DNA of 15,682 bases from Rhodospirillales bacterium (GCA_018664265.1 JABJOR010000510.1:1-15682); one strand, 5' to 3'. Numbered from the stretch's first letter, positions 1 to 8,505 are shown. A program made the numbers and translations. Notes: generated by a model not told the origin, from the letters alone.

Positions 1-468
1 GGTGCGTATCTTCAGGTTGAACTGAAAGATATTCGCTCCGGCACAAAATTGAATGAGCGCTTTCGCTCTTCTGAAAAAGTAGAACGGGTTTCGCTTTCCC
101 AGCGCAACTACCAGTTCCTGTTTGCCGATGACGACATGTACACTTTCATGGACAATGAAACCTATGATCAGGTCACACTAAGTGCAGAAGACATTGGTGA
201 AGACAAAACAGTCTACCTGCAGGATGGTATGGCCGTGATCATCGAATTCCACGAAGAAGACGCTTTGGGTGTTGCCTTACCCGATCACGTAACGCTGGAA
301 ATTGTTGAAGCTGACGCTGTTGTCAAAGGACAGACTGCATCATCATCATACAAGCCAGCCGTACTGGAAAATGGCCTCAAGACCCAGGTTCCACCTCATA
401 TCGAAGCAGGAACCCGTGTTGTGATTAACACCGCTGACTGTTCTTACGTCGAACGTGCAAAGGACTGA
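1..468 (+). CDS. efp: Elongation factor P, 3' part (5' end outside the window)
   Basis: EF-P binds ribosomes stalled on proline runs and promotes peptide bond formation. The open frame enters from the window edge and gives 155 residues, against about 185-190 for a whole EF-P, so roughly 30 N-terminal residues are missing, including the loop with the modified Lys/Arg. The visible part starts with GAYLQVELKDIRSGTKLNERF, the end of the KOW-like domain I. The OB domains follow, with QFLFADDDMYTFMD and the C-terminal signature-like stretch around PPHIEAGTRVVINTADCSYVERA. A downstream ATG at 49 is internal to the conserved region and is not the start. suhB follows after a 6-base gap, so the two are probably co-transcribed. 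The family call is very secure; the modification type cannot be judged because the loop is absent. Confidence 0.96.
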   Translation, partial: GAYLQVELKDIRSGTKLNERFRSSEKVERVSLSQRNYQFLFADDDMYTFMDNETYDQVTLSAEDIGEDKTVYLQDGMAVIIEFHEEDALGVALPDHVTLEIVEADAVVKGQTASSSYKPAVLENGLKTQVPPHIEAGTRVVINTADCSYVERAKD

Positions 469-474
469 TCACAG

Positions 475-1278
475 GTGAGCCAGTATTCCCCCCTGATAAA
501 TGTAATGATCGCTGCGGCTCAAAAAGCTGGACGCAATCTGATTCGTGACTTTGGTGAAGTTGAACAGCTTCAGGTCTCACGCAAAGGCCCGGGGGATTTT
601 GTCACCAAGGCTGACAAGAAAGCGGAAAAGATTATCTTTGAAGAGCTTCGTAAAGCTCGCCCAAGTTACGGTTTTCTGATGGAAGAAAACGGAAGCATTC
701 CAGGCAATGACACATCCAATACATGGATTGTTGACCCCCTGGATGGCACGACAAACTTCCTGCACGGCATCCCCCAGTTTGCAGTTTCAATTGGGCTAGA
801 GCGTGACGGCGATCTTTTTGCCGGTGTTATTTACGAGCCTATTACAGATCAGACCTATTGGGCAGAAAATGGCAAAGGTGCCTATCAGAACAATCGACGC
901 CTGCGTGTTTCAGCCCGTCGGGATATGTCAGAATCTCTGTTTTCAACGGGAATACCTTTCATTGGGCAGCCCGCAGAAAGACACGCACAGTCGCAAAAAG
1001 AAATCGGCGCTGTTATGGACAAATGTTGTGGCATTCGTCGTTTTGGTGCGGCGTCACTGGATTTGGCGTGGGTTGCCGCCGGGCGCTATGAAGGTTTCTG
1101 GGAAACTGGATTACAGCCATGGGATATGGCGGCCGGTATTGTCATGATTCGTGAAGCTGGCGGTTTTGTCAGCGATTCAAGTGGCAAACGCAACATGATG
1201 AAATCCGGGTCAATCGTTGCAGGTAATGATTCACTTCACGCCACTTTGCTGTCTATTTTGCAAAAATCAGCCAAATAA
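475..1278 (+). CDS. suhB: Inositol-1-monophosphatase family protein (SuhB-like)
   Basis: Mg-dependent phosphatase of the inositol monophosphatase superfamily, 267 aa, the usual length. Metal-site motifs are complete: GDFVTKAD (40-47), E70-E71, the signature WIVDPLDGTTNF (84-95, with D87 and D90), and PWDMAAG with D217. It should hydrolyse inositol phosphates or related sugar phosphates in the cytoplasm; in enterobacteria SuhB also acts in rRNA antitermination, but nothing here shows that role. The start is GTG at 475, 6 bases after the efp stop, with only a weak AGG-like ribosome binding site; translational coupling is likely. No clear terminator follows; the 142-base gap to the next gene holds an AT-rich TATAAT-like element at 1294-1299 but no convincing -35. 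Confidence 0.95.
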   Translation: MSQYSPLINVMIAAAQKAGRNLIRDFGEVEQLQVSRKGPGDFVTKADKKAEKIIFEELRKARPSYGFLMEENGSIPGNDTSNTWIVDPLDGTTNFLHGIPQFAVSIGLERDGDLFAGVIYEPITDQTYWAENGKGAYQNNRRLRVSARRDMSESLFSTGIPFIGQPAERHAQSQKEIGAVMDKCCGIRRFGAASLDLAWVAAGRYEGFWETGLQPWDMAAGIVMIREAGGFVSDSSGKRNMMKSGSIVAGNDSLHATLLSILQKSAK

Positions 1279-1420
1279 ACTCTATATTTTTGATATAATT
1301 AAGCCAAAAACAGCAATATCTGTCAGAAAGCGGTCTTGCAGCTGTCAAACCAGTTGTGCATGCGCTTGGGCTTGGGTATGTTGATTGCAATGATCACGAT
1401 ACAGTGAACCGTTCAACGAA

Positions 1421-2389
1421 ATGCACATAAAAACACACGACGAAATACATAAAGAAAACAAAACTGAAATTCATAGCCATAAACTCCGTACATGCTGCTG
1501 GGTATCTCTGGCTGGTGCCTTTATTTCGGCGCTTGGAATTAGCTCTGCTGTCATGGCGCAAAGCTCGCCAGTAATAGTGGATCTTTCCGTGCTTGATGAT
1601 AATGGAATGGCGCGATCAACCATGCCATCCTCTTCCTATGAGGGTTATACCACGCAAGGCAGCCTTTTGATGCCTGGTGCAACCCCACCGAAATCAACGT
1701 ATTACGGTCCGGCATTAACGAATGAAGCCATTAGCGCAGTAAAACCAATTATCTCGGCACCAGTATCAACAGTGACATCAATGCCAACAGCGTCATTGAC
1801 TGCATCCGACACAGTTGCAGCACCTGAACCAGAGCCCGTTCCAGTTGCTCCTGTTGTTGCAGTACTGGAGCCCACTTCCACAGTGACACCTTCCGTAGAA
1901 GCTCCGGAGGCTCCGGAAGCAATCGCACTTGAGCCTGAGACAGTATCTGCGCCCCCTCCTCTGCCTGACCCCGTTACGCAAACGGCTCCAGGTGTTGAAC
2001 CAGCGAGTGAAACGGTACCAGAAGCACAGGAAGTTGAAACAGCAGCAGTCACCACAGGGCCACCTTCTATTGAGCCCGGTCGTGCAATGCAGATTGTCTA
2101 CACCAAGTCAGATGCAGACATTCCAGCAGAAAGTGAAGACGCTTTAAGCGCTGTTGCTGAAGCCATCAAAGCCAATGAAGATTTAAGAGTACAATTAATG
2201 GCATTTGCAGGCGGAAGCGATCTTTCCTCCAGCAAGGCTCGGCGCCTGTCACTTTCACGGGCATTATCCGTCCGATCATACTTCATTGGTCAGGGTGTAC
2301 GCTCGACGCGAATTGATGTCCGCGCACTGGGCGACAAGACTGATGAAAATCCAATCAACCGGGTAGACATCAACATTACGCAACGATGA
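1421..2389 (+). CDS. Secreted OmpA-like protein with long Pro/Ala/Glu linker
   Basis: 322 aa. After a basic, His-rich N-terminus comes a hydrophobic stretch (about 24-46) ending VMA-Q, a plausible Sec signal peptide cut near residue 47. Residues about 100-225 are very rich in Pro, Ala, Val, Glu and Thr, as in spacers that cross the periplasm. The last 100 residues look like an OmpA domain: AFAGGSDLSSSKARRLSLSRA followed by a final NRVDINIT, which keep the expected Asp and Arg positions of peptidoglycan binding. The stop codon overlaps the start of the next gene (ATGA), so it is tightly coupled to the MotA/TolQ-like gene and the MotB-like gene. The likely role is a periplasmic accessory of that envelope machine (inference). 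The N-terminus before the signal is unusually long, and the ribosome binding site is weak, so the start is less certain than the gene. Confidence 0.85.
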   Translation: MHIKTHDEIHKENKTEIHSHKLRTCCWVSLAGAFISALGISSAVMAQSSPVIVDLSVLDDNGMARSTMPSSSYEGYTTQGSLLMPGATPPKSTYYGPALTNEAISAVKPIISAPVSTVTSMPTASLTASDTVAAPEPEPVPVAPVVAVLEPTSTVTPSVEAPEAPEAIALEPETVSAPPPLPDPVTQTAPGVEPASETVPEAQEVETAAVTTGPPSIEPGRAMQIVYTKSDADIPAESEDALSAVAEAIKANEDLRVQLMAFAGGSDLSSSKARRLSLSRALSVRSYFIGQGVRSTRIDVRALGDKTDENPINRVDINITQR

Positions 2390-3549
2390 AGCGTCCCCAA
2401 CGATACTTAATCCGTATGATCATGTTCGTGGCAGCTGTGGCTGCCCTTGGTGTATTTCTATTTCCACCTCTAAAATCAGCCTTTATGGCAAATGCCCCGC
2501 TCAACGGATTAATTGTCGGGGTTTTGCTGATTGGTATTGGCTATAATTTCCGTCAAGTTCTTGTCCTTTATACCGAAGTAGACTGGATCGAAGATTTTCG
2601 CCGTGATCGCCTGGTTGGCAGACTAACGCCTCGATTGCTGGCCTCCATGGCAACCATGCTTGGTGATAGCAGTTCGACCTTCCGACTTTCAGCACTTTCC
2701 ATGCGATCCGTGCTTGATGGAATTGCCTCACGGCTCGATGAATCTCGCGATATTTCCCGCTACACAATAGGCTTGCTGGTGTTTTTGGGACTGCTCGGTA
2801 CATTTTGGGGATTGCTCGATACCGTCAGCTCTATTCGTGGCGTCATCAGCAGCCTGTCAATAGGCAGTGACGGAGACATCGCAAATGTCTTTGCCAGCCT
2901 GAAACAGGGCCTGGAAGAACCTCTGGGCGGTATGGGAACAGCATTCAGCTCATCCCTGCTTGGCCTTGCAGGCTCGCTTATTCTGGGCTTTCTAGACCTT
3001 CAGGCAGGCCAGGCACAAAATCGCTTTTTCAATGACCTCGAAGAATGGTTATCCAGTGTTACACGGTTGTCCAGCGGTTCCATCTCATCTGATGGTGGTG
3101 ACCAGTCTGTTCCGGCCTATGTTCAGGCCCTGCTGGAACAAACGGCTGACAGTCTTGAAAATCTGCAAAGAACACTGACAAAAGGCGAAGAAAGCCGTAT
3201 TGCTGTCAATGGCAGTCTGCATCAAATGACCGAACAAATCGGCACCCTGAGCGATCACATGCGTACCGAACAGGCTATTATGCGCTCCATGGCGGAAAGC
3301 CAGGTCACCCTGAACGAAGCTTTGCGAAAAATAAGCGATAACACAGCCATGCAACCAGGTGGATCAACAGGGCCCATCGAAAATGACGCAACACGCTCTC
3401 ATATCCGTAACCTTGATCTTCAGATGGGACGCTTGGTTGAAGAACTAGCAACAGGGCGCAATGAAGTCCTCCAGCAAGTACGCAGCGAAATCAAGCTTCT
3501 TGCCAGAACAATTGCGGCCCTCGTTGATGACTCCAGACCTCAGCGGTAG
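2386..3549 (+). CDS. MotA/TolQ/ExbB-family proton-channel protein
   Basis: 387 aa inner-membrane protein. Hydrophobic segments lie near residues 7-26, 38-55, 126-150 and 180-205. The motif GLLVFLGLLGTFWGLLDTV followed by GMGTAFSSSLLGLAGSLILG is the conserved TM core of MotA/TolQ/ExbB channel subunits; a soluble domain sits between the second and third segments, and about 180 C-terminal residues are cytoplasmic, helical and partly coiled coil. It would pair with the MotB-like product downstream to turn proton flow into work on the envelope. Its ATG overlaps the stop of the preceding OmpA-like gene and it ends 15 bases before the MotB-like gene, so the three form one operon. It is not a flagellar motA by context, as no flagellar genes are near; TolQ is also less likely because no tolR/A/B follows. 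Confidence 0.9.
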   Translation: MKRPQRYLIRMIMFVAAVAALGVFLFPPLKSAFMANAPLNGLIVGVLLIGIGYNFRQVLVLYTEVDWIEDFRRDRLVGRLTPRLLASMATMLGDSSSTFRLSALSMRSVLDGIASRLDESRDISRYTIGLLVFLGLLGTFWGLLDTVSSIRGVISSLSIGSDGDIANVFASLKQGLEEPLGGMGTAFSSSLLGLAGSLILGFLDLQAGQAQNRFFNDLEEWLSSVTRLSSGSISSDGGDQSVPAYVQALLEQTADSLENLQRTLTKGEESRIAVNGSLHQMTEQIGTLSDHMRTEQAIMRSMAESQVTLNEALRKISDNTAMQPGGSTGPIENDATRSHIRNLDLQMGRLVEELATGRNEVLQQVRSEIKLLARTIAALVDDSRPQR

Positions 3550-3564
3550 TAGGCGGAAAGCGGT

Positions 3565-4884
3565 ATGAATTCAATCGCTCGCAGATCCCAACGCAATAAC
3601 AACATTTGGCCCGGCTTTGTCGATGCACTGGCGACGTTGTTAATGGTCATTATCTTTTTGCTGATGATTTTTGTTATTGCCCAGTTCTTCCTCAATGAAG
3701 CAATTTCGGGGCGCGACAAGGCATTGGATAATCTGAACAGCCAGATCAGCGAGCTATCGGAAATGCTCTCCATGGAACGTCTGCAAAGCGATGATTTACG
3801 CTCTGATGTGGCGAAGATTACGGATCAACTGCAGGCCTCCCTGCTTGCCCAGGATGAACTCTCCACAACTATTCGCGCTCTCAGCACCCGAACAGAAAGC
3901 GCAGAAGACAAAGTTAAAAGCCTCACTGACAAGCTCACTGGTGAGCGCGAGAAGAGCCTACAACAGGTTAAGGAAATATCGACGCTGGCTGATAAGGTAA
4001 GCGCACTGATTGCCCTGCGTGACCAACTGGAAACCCAGGTAAGCGATTTGTTAAAACGCTCAGAGACTGCCGAGCAGACATTGACAGTGCGTGATGAAAC
4101 CATTTCTGAGCAAATCAGCGAGATGGCGGCTCTGGCATTAAATATTAAATCTCTCACTGCCCTTAAAAAACAATTGGAAGCGGAAATATCAAAACTCGCG
4201 AGCCGTACAGAAGAAACCGAAGACCAATTGCTTGCAGAAATAGAACTATCCAGCAGTGCGCGCGCCGAGGTTGCTTTGCTTACTCAACAGATGGAAGCAT
4301 TACGCATCCAAATGGCACAGATATCGGCTGCTTTGGAAGCCTCAGAAGAGTTTAATCGTGAGCAAAAAGCTGAAATTCATAGTCTTGGACAGCGCTTGAA
4401 TGCAGCATTGGCAACCAAGGTTATGCAACTGAGTAAATACCGTTCTGAATTCTTTGGCCGTCTGCGTGAAATTCTTGGAAACACCGCTGGAATACAAATT
4501 GTCGGCGACCGTTTTGTCTTACAAAGCGAATTGCTGTTTGAACAAGGTTCTGCCGATATCGGTGAAACCGGTAAAAAACAAATGGAACATCTGGCAGCCA
4601 CATTAAAAGATCTGGCGACACGTATCCCTGATGATATTGATTGGGTTTTACGCATAGATGGACATACGGACACCGTTCCAATTTATAATTTCCGCTTTCC
4701 CTCAAACTGGGAGCTTTCCGCAGCCCGGGCCATATCTGTGGTTAAGTACCTGATCGCAGCAGGATTACCGCCAAGGCATCTGGCGGCAACCGGCTTTGGT
4801 GAATTCCAGCCGTTGGCTCTTGGTAAAGACCCAGAAACCTTGCGCCTCAACAGACGTATTGAATTGAAGCTGACACAGCGCTAG
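3565..4884 (+). CDS. MotB-like protein: one TM, long coiled coil, OmpA peptidoglycan-binding domain
   Basis: 439 aa. Near the N-terminus, WPGFVDALATLLMVIIFLL gives a single TM (about 17-45) with D20 where MotB/ZorB/TolR proteins hold the proton-carrying Asp. Residues about 45-290 are a continuous Glu/Leu/Lys/Gln-rich coiled coil in heptad style. The C-terminal 120 residues are an OmpA domain (LLFEQGSADI, then RIDGHTDTVPI, then LNRRIELKL) that should grip peptidoglycan. It is the stator partner of the preceding MotA/TolQ-like protein, anchored to the wall. The start at 3565 follows GGCGGAAAG (3551-3559). No terminator is visible before the MFS gene at 4936. The coiled coil is far longer than in flagellar MotB, which suggests a reach across the periplasm or a dimerising stalk. 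The specific process driven is unknown. Confidence 0.9.
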   Translation: MNSIARRSQRNNNIWPGFVDALATLLMVIIFLLMIFVIAQFFLNEAISGRDKALDNLNSQISELSEMLSMERLQSDDLRSDVAKITDQLQASLLAQDELSTTIRALSTRTESAEDKVKSLTDKLTGEREKSLQQVKEISTLADKVSALIALRDQLETQVSDLLKRSETAEQTLTVRDETISEQISEMAALALNIKSLTALKKQLEAEISKLASRTEETEDQLLAEIELSSSARAEVALLTQQMEALRIQMAQISAALEASEEFNREQKAEIHSLGQRLNAALATKVMQLSKYRSEFFGRLREILGNTAGIQIVGDRFVLQSELLFEQGSADIGETGKKQMEHLAATLKDLATRIPDDIDWVLRIDGHTDTVPIYNFRFPSNWELSAARAISVVKYLIAAGLPPRHLAATGFGEFQPLALGKDPETLRLNRRIELKLTQR

Positions 4885-4935
4885 GTTCCCTACCCTGAGC
4901 ACCCCGCAATTCCTCAACACAGGTCGATAATTATA

Positions 4936-6129
4936 ATGCTCCCATTGTTTATGATCGTTTTGGTCGACCTGATAGGATTTGGTCTCTATATACCGTTGCT
5001 GCCATTTTATGCAGAACATTATCAAGCCACTCCCTTTATTGTTGGTCTGGTAATGGCAATGTTCTCCTTTGCCCAATTCATATCGGCACCATTTTGGGGA
5101 AATCTTAGTGACCGTTTCGGGCGCAAACCTATTTTAATGATAGGCATGGCTGGGTCCATGATCTCCTATATCTGGTTAGCTTATGCTGACACCCTGTGGA
5201 TGTTATTTGCAGCAAGAGCCCTCAGTGGCCTGATGGCTGGCAATATTGCCGCTGCGTTTGCCTACATGGCAGATGTAACAACCCGTGAGACACGGGCAAA
5301 AGGCATGGGGATGATTGGTGCAGCTTTCGGGCTTGGTTTTATTGCCGGGCCGGCAATTGGCGGCATTCTGGCGGGGTCAGATCCTGCAAATGCCGATTTT
5401 CAAACCCCTGCATTGGTTGCAGCGGCGCTTTCTGCGACGGCTTTTATTCTTACAATGCTCATACTCAAAGAATCGCTTTCCCCGGACGTGCGCAAGAAAA
5501 TGGCTGGAGAAAAGCGCCCTACACGTACGGAGCAATTTCGCGCCATCCTTTCCCAGCCGTCTACTCTTCGTATAGTGGGATTGATATTTTTGGCAACGTT
5601 TGTATTCGCCGGGCTTGAGAGCACCTTTGCTATGTGGTCGCGCAGGCAATTTGGCTGGGGGCCAGAGCAAAATGGCTACCTGTTTGCCTTTATTGGCATC
5701 ATAAGTGCGATCATTCAAGGCGGCCTGATTGGACGAATGGCAAAATCCATGGGTGAAAAAACCCTTATCATTCAAGGCGCAGCAGCACTTGCACTGGGTG
5801 TGTTTTTGATCCCGTTCGCTGACAACCTGATCGTATTGGTCATTGCCATGATGATTGCAGGATATGGCTATAGTATTATCACCCCGGCTCTGAATAGCCT
5901 TATATCCCTGCAAGCCAGTGATAGCGAGCAAGGCAGCACACTGGGTGTTGCGCGGTCAGCCTCGACTCTGGCCCGCATTGCAGGCCCAGCATGGGCTGGC
6001 ATGCTGTTCTCGGCTCTAGGCATGGATTGGCCTTATTTCGGGGGCGCAATCGTTATGCTGGGGGTAATTGCCCTTGCCTGGAACACCCGTAAGCACGTTC
6101 AAGATTCTCGCAATGAAACACTCGAATAA
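4936..6129 (+). CDS. MFS drug-efflux transporter, TCR/Tet type (12 TM)
   Basis: 397 aa, the usual length for the DHA1/TetA-like branch of the major facilitator superfamily. TM1 carries VLVDLIGFGLYIPLLP; motif A, GNLSDRFGRKP (55-65), lies in the loop after TM2; TM5 has the antiporter motif C (AFGLGFIAGPAIGG, about 130-143). It should export a small hydrophobic compound in exchange for protons. The substrate cannot be told from sequence, so tetracycline should not be assumed. The start ATG at 4936 fits the family N-terminus; only a weak AGG (4921-4923) precedes it. It lies 51 bases after the MotB-like gene and may be read from the same transcript. No regulator gene is adjacent. Confidence 0.92.
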   Translation: MLPLFMIVLVDLIGFGLYIPLLPFYAEHYQATPFIVGLVMAMFSFAQFISAPFWGNLSDRFGRKPILMIGMAGSMISYIWLAYADTLWMLFAARALSGLMAGNIAAAFAYMADVTTRETRAKGMGMIGAAFGLGFIAGPAIGGILAGSDPANADFQTPALVAAALSATAFILTMLILKESLSPDVRKKMAGEKRPTRTEQFRAILSQPSTLRIVGLIFLATFVFAGLESTFAMWSRRQFGWGPEQNGYLFAFIGIISAIIQGGLIGRMAKSMGEKTLIIQGAAALALGVFLIPFADNLIVLVIAMMIAGYGYSIITPALNSLISLQASDSEQGSTLGVARSASTLARIAGPAWAGMLFSALGMDWPYFGGAIVMLGVIALAWNTRKHVQDSRNETLE

Positions 6130-6168
6130 AGAACTTCAACAAATTTTAACGGAATATCGAAGCAAGGG

Positions 6169-6197
6169 TTGCGCCAGCGCTATAGTTGGCGTATAGA
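6169..6197 (+). promoter_or_regulatory. Predicted sigma70-type promoter of rpmE
   Basis: TTGCGC (6169-6174), a 17-base spacer and TATAGA (6192-6197), placing the transcript start near 6204, 20 bases before rpmE. The same stretch contains two mutually exclusive hairpin arms (CGCCA 6172-6176 with TGGCG 6187-6191; GGCGT 6188-6192 with ACGCC 6199-6203). If transcription starts further upstream, these could matter in RNA, but the promoter reading is simpler. Confidence 0.5.
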
Positions 6198-6223
6198 AAC
6201 GCCCTGAATTTTGGAGCAAGATT

Positions 6224-6448
6224 ATGAAACAAGATATACACCCTGAATACCATACCATTAATGTTGAAATGACAGATGGAAGCACGTTCCAGACTTGCTC
6301 AACCTGGGGCAAAGAAGGTGACACACTGAAGCTTGATATCGATATCAAGTCACATCCAGCATGGACCGGTGTACACCGTCTTATGGATAGCGGTGGACAG
6401 CTGGCTAAATTTAACAAAAGATTTGCAGACTTCGGCCTCAAAACCTAA
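6224..6448 (+). CDS. rpmE: 50S ribosomal protein bL31
   Basis: 74 aa protein of the large ribosomal subunit that bridges to the small subunit. [12 protein letters not shown] at the start and [15 protein letters not shown] with HPAWTG are typical of alphaproteobacterial bL31. It lacks the four zinc-binding cysteines of the zinc-containing form, having only one Cys, so it is of the zinc-free type. Ribosome binding site GGAG at 6213-6216. It stands alone with its own predicted promoter and terminator. Confidence 0.96.
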   Translation: MKQDIHPEYHTINVEMTDGSTFQTCSTWGKEGDTLKLDIDIKSHPAWTGVHRLMDSGGQLAKFNKRFADFGLKT

Positions 6449-6473
6449 GTTCTTCAGAACTGAGCATAGAATT

Positions 6474-6505
6474 AAGGCACTGTTTATTCGGTGCCTTTTT
6501 TTATT
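6474..6505 (+). terminator. Rho-independent terminator of rpmE
   Basis: Stem AAGGCAC (6474-6480) with GTGCCTT (6491-6497), then a long T run. Just upstream, AGTTCTTCAGAACT (6448-6461) is a perfect inverted repeat directly after the stop codon. Confidence 0.85.
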
Positions 6506-6552
6506 TTTATCTATTTTTTACTATTCTAAATGCATAGTAATATCGAAATAAT

Positions 6553-6582
6553 CGTATTTTCATGTAAATTGCTGAAAATACG
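6553..6582. repeat. Perfect 10-bp inverted repeat, spacer 10, upstream of the cyclase gene
   Basis: CGTATTTTCA (6553-6562) and TGAAAATACG (6573-6582) are exact reverse complements with 10 bases between. The arm centres are 20 bp apart, two helical turns, as expected for a dimeric DNA-binding protein; a hairpin is also possible. It lies 76 bases before the cyclase start, just upstream of a -35-like TTGACC (6593-6598) with no clear -10. Confidence 0.6.
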
Positions 6583-6657
6583 GGATGAGGATTTGACCCT
6601 CGTTACAGACTTATTAACGGCTTAAACGAATTCAGGATTTACTGGTTTACAACGGTC

Positions 6658-8505
6658 ATGGCTAGGCAAATAAATTTTGAAGTGCAGGTTATGCAAGGGG
6701 GGCGATGGAGCATCCACGCCAGATACCCTGCTACGGGCCATGACGAATCTATAGAAGATGCAAAACAAGTAGAAAATTCCGGCATCGGAAAAGTTCGTGT
6801 CCTGCGCGATATTTACGATTCAGAAGCTGGCACCAGCGTTGAGCGTGTAATCTATGCTTCTCTGGCGGCAGGTGGGACTGGCGAGACTGGCAAGCCGCAA
6901 GGCTCAGATGGTGCAGGAGGGTCTGACGATTGGGGTGGTGGAGGCTCCGGTGGAGGCTCCGGCGGTGGCTCCGGTGGCGGTGGTGATGATTTTGATGACT
7001 TCGATTTTGGTGATGATGATTTCGGGGATGATGAGTTCTTTGACGAAGACGAGCGCCGGGAAGCCAAACGCACTAAAAAGGCCGCTAAAAGAAAAGCTAA
7101 TCGCAAACAAACGACCATGCCCATCCTGATCAGCAAACTGCTGATGATCGTTTTGGTGGGTATTGCCATTGGTGTTGCAGTGATAAATGTTTCCAGCCCT
7201 TATATTACAAACCTCAATCTGTTTGGCACGAAGCTGGTTGGCCATAACCGGGACAATGCGCTTATTATCATTTTCCTGACGACCTTTACGGTTACGTCAC
7301 TGTCCATGGCATCAATGTTACTGAGAAATACAGGGCTCAAGGCATCTCAACGCAGAGCCAGATCCGCGGCACCCCGAAAGTCGGCAAATCAGGCCAAGCC
7401 TGCCAAGACAGCTCAAGAACAAATTGACAGTGAAGCACAGGATCTGAAAGAAGACATTGTTGAATCTGATCAAATGGGGGAGTTCCGCAAAGATGCTGCT
7501 GAACGCAGTGATGAGGAAAATGAAGACTCTGATGCAGATGACGACGCCGAAAGCGAAGAAGAACCACCTGAAGCTTCAATACCGACTGGCATGTCACCCC
7601 ATGCGGAACAACAAAAAGCCAGTATGACACAATTTATCAATAAGGCCATGACAGGTGTTGGCAAAGACACTCAAGCCATGTCGAATTATGAAAAATTTGG
7701 CATGAGCCTGTTCATAGCCGGATCCTGCGAGGTTCTTGCTGCTAAAAAAGAACTGAATGAAAACGATATTTCCAAGATTATGGCAGAAAGTGTACAGAAG
7801 ATGGGCTTCAAGAAAGTACACGCCAAGGGTTTTGCCGAAAAGCATGCGGAATATCTGGTTCAGGATGCCACCTATATGAATATGTTTCAGGCTGGTCGAA
7901 ATGCCATGAGCACGTATCTGGATGACGAATCCAGTATCCCAGGAAATATGGCTAATGCGATCTCAACCTGGAACAAGCCCAAGAAAAAAGAAGCCGACAG
8001 TGGCCCTATTACTGTGTTGTTCACAGACATTGCAGGCTCTACAGCCATGACACAGCAATACGGTGATGCCGGAGCCCAGGATATCGTAAGAGCGCATAAC
8101 AAGATTGTACGCAATGCCCTGACTATGTGTTCTGGCAAGGAAATCAAGCATACAGGTGATGGCATCATGGCATCTTTTGCCAAAACCTCTGACAGCATTG
8201 ATGCTTCTATACAGATACAACAAGAAACCAAGAAATATACAGCAGCGACACCGGACAGGCCATTGCACATTAAAATAGGCGTCAATGCAGGCGAGCCTAT
8301 TGCAGAGGATAATGACCTGTTTGGAACAACTGTTCAGATGTCGGCCCGCATTGTAGACAAGGCTCAGGCAGATCAAATTTTTGTCTCGGAAATTATCAAG
8401 GGCATCAGTGCAGGAAAACACTACAGTTTTGTTAATCGAGGTACCTATCAGATGAAGGGCTTCGATCAGGACCCGGTCCTCTACGAAGTCATGTGGGATG
8501 AATAA
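6658..8505 (+). CDS. Membrane-bound class III adenylate cyclase with Gly/Asp/Lys tract
   Basis: 615 aa; makes cyclic AMP (inferred). In order: a small N-terminal domain (1-72); a Gly/Ser linker (about 80-112, encoded by near-tandem 12-base repeats near 6940-6985); an acidic Asp/Phe patch (113-135); a basic Lys/Arg patch (136-150); two TM segments (about 152-180 and 200-222); a charged, acidic stretch (about 235-305); a helical domain (about 310-435); and a C-terminal cyclase domain (447-613). Catalytic residues: metal Asp457 in FTDIAGST and Asp501 in KHTGDG; ATP-choosing pair Lys497 and Asp553 (in DLFG); transition-state Arg564. The usual Asn four residues before that Arg is Gln560. Start ATG 6658 has a poor ribosome binding site. 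Both termini should be cytoplasmic, with a short loop between the TMs. The gene stands alone. Confidence 0.88.
   Translation: MARQINFEVQVMQGGRWSIHARYPATGHDESIEDAKQVENSGIGKVRVLRDIYDSEAGTSVERVIYASLAAGGTGETGKPQGSDGAGGSDDWGGGGSGGGSGGGSGGGGDDFDDFDFGDDDFGDDEFFDEDERREAKRTKKAAKRKANRKQTTMPILISKLLMIVLVGIAIGVAVINVSSPYITNLNLFGTKLVGHNRDNALIIIFLTTFTVTSLSMASMLLRNTGLKASQRRARSAAPRKSANQAKPAKTAQEQIDSEAQDLKEDIVESDQMGEFRKDAAERSDEENEDSDADDDAESEEEPPEASIPTGMSPHAEQQKASMTQFINKAMTGVGKDTQAMSNYEKFGMSLFIAGSCEVLAAKKELNENDISKIMAESVQKMGFKKVHAKGFAEKHAEYLVQDATYMNMFQAGRNAMSTYLDDESSIPGNMANAISTWNKPKKKEADSGPITVLFTDIAGSTAMTQQYGDAGAQDIVRAHNKIVRNALTMCSGKEIKHTGDGIMASFAKTSDSIDASIQIQQETKKYTAATPDRPLHIKIGVNAGEPIAEDNDLFGTTVQMSARIVDKAQADQIFVSEIIKGISAGKHYSFVNRGTYQMKGFDQDPVLYEVMWDE

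Noticed and set aside
1702..2055. 117-codon minus-strand frame rich in Gly, Ala, Ser and Thr
   Set aside because: It is the antisense of the Pro/Ala/Glu linker of the OmpA-like gene; composition alone keeps it open, and it has no domain or start signal.
2386..4884. Zorya-type anti-phage system (ZorA/ZorB-like pair)
   Set aside because: MotA/MotB-like pair is present, but no ZorC/D/E helicase or nuclease genes; the partner is a secreted OmpA-like protein and the neighbours are housekeeping genes (efp, suhB).
5377..5931. 184-codon minus-strand frame within the MFS gene
   Set aside because: Cys/Arg/His/Lys-rich antisense of a membrane protein, no recognisable domain.
4936..6129. Tetracycline resistance determinant
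   Set aside because: Only the general TCR/Tet family pattern is visible; no tetR neighbour and no residue evidence for tetracycline as substrate.
6940..6985. Short tandem repeats that might be a minisatellite or CRISPR remnant
   Set aside because: In-frame 12-base units encoding a Gly/Ser linker of the cyclase; no spacers.
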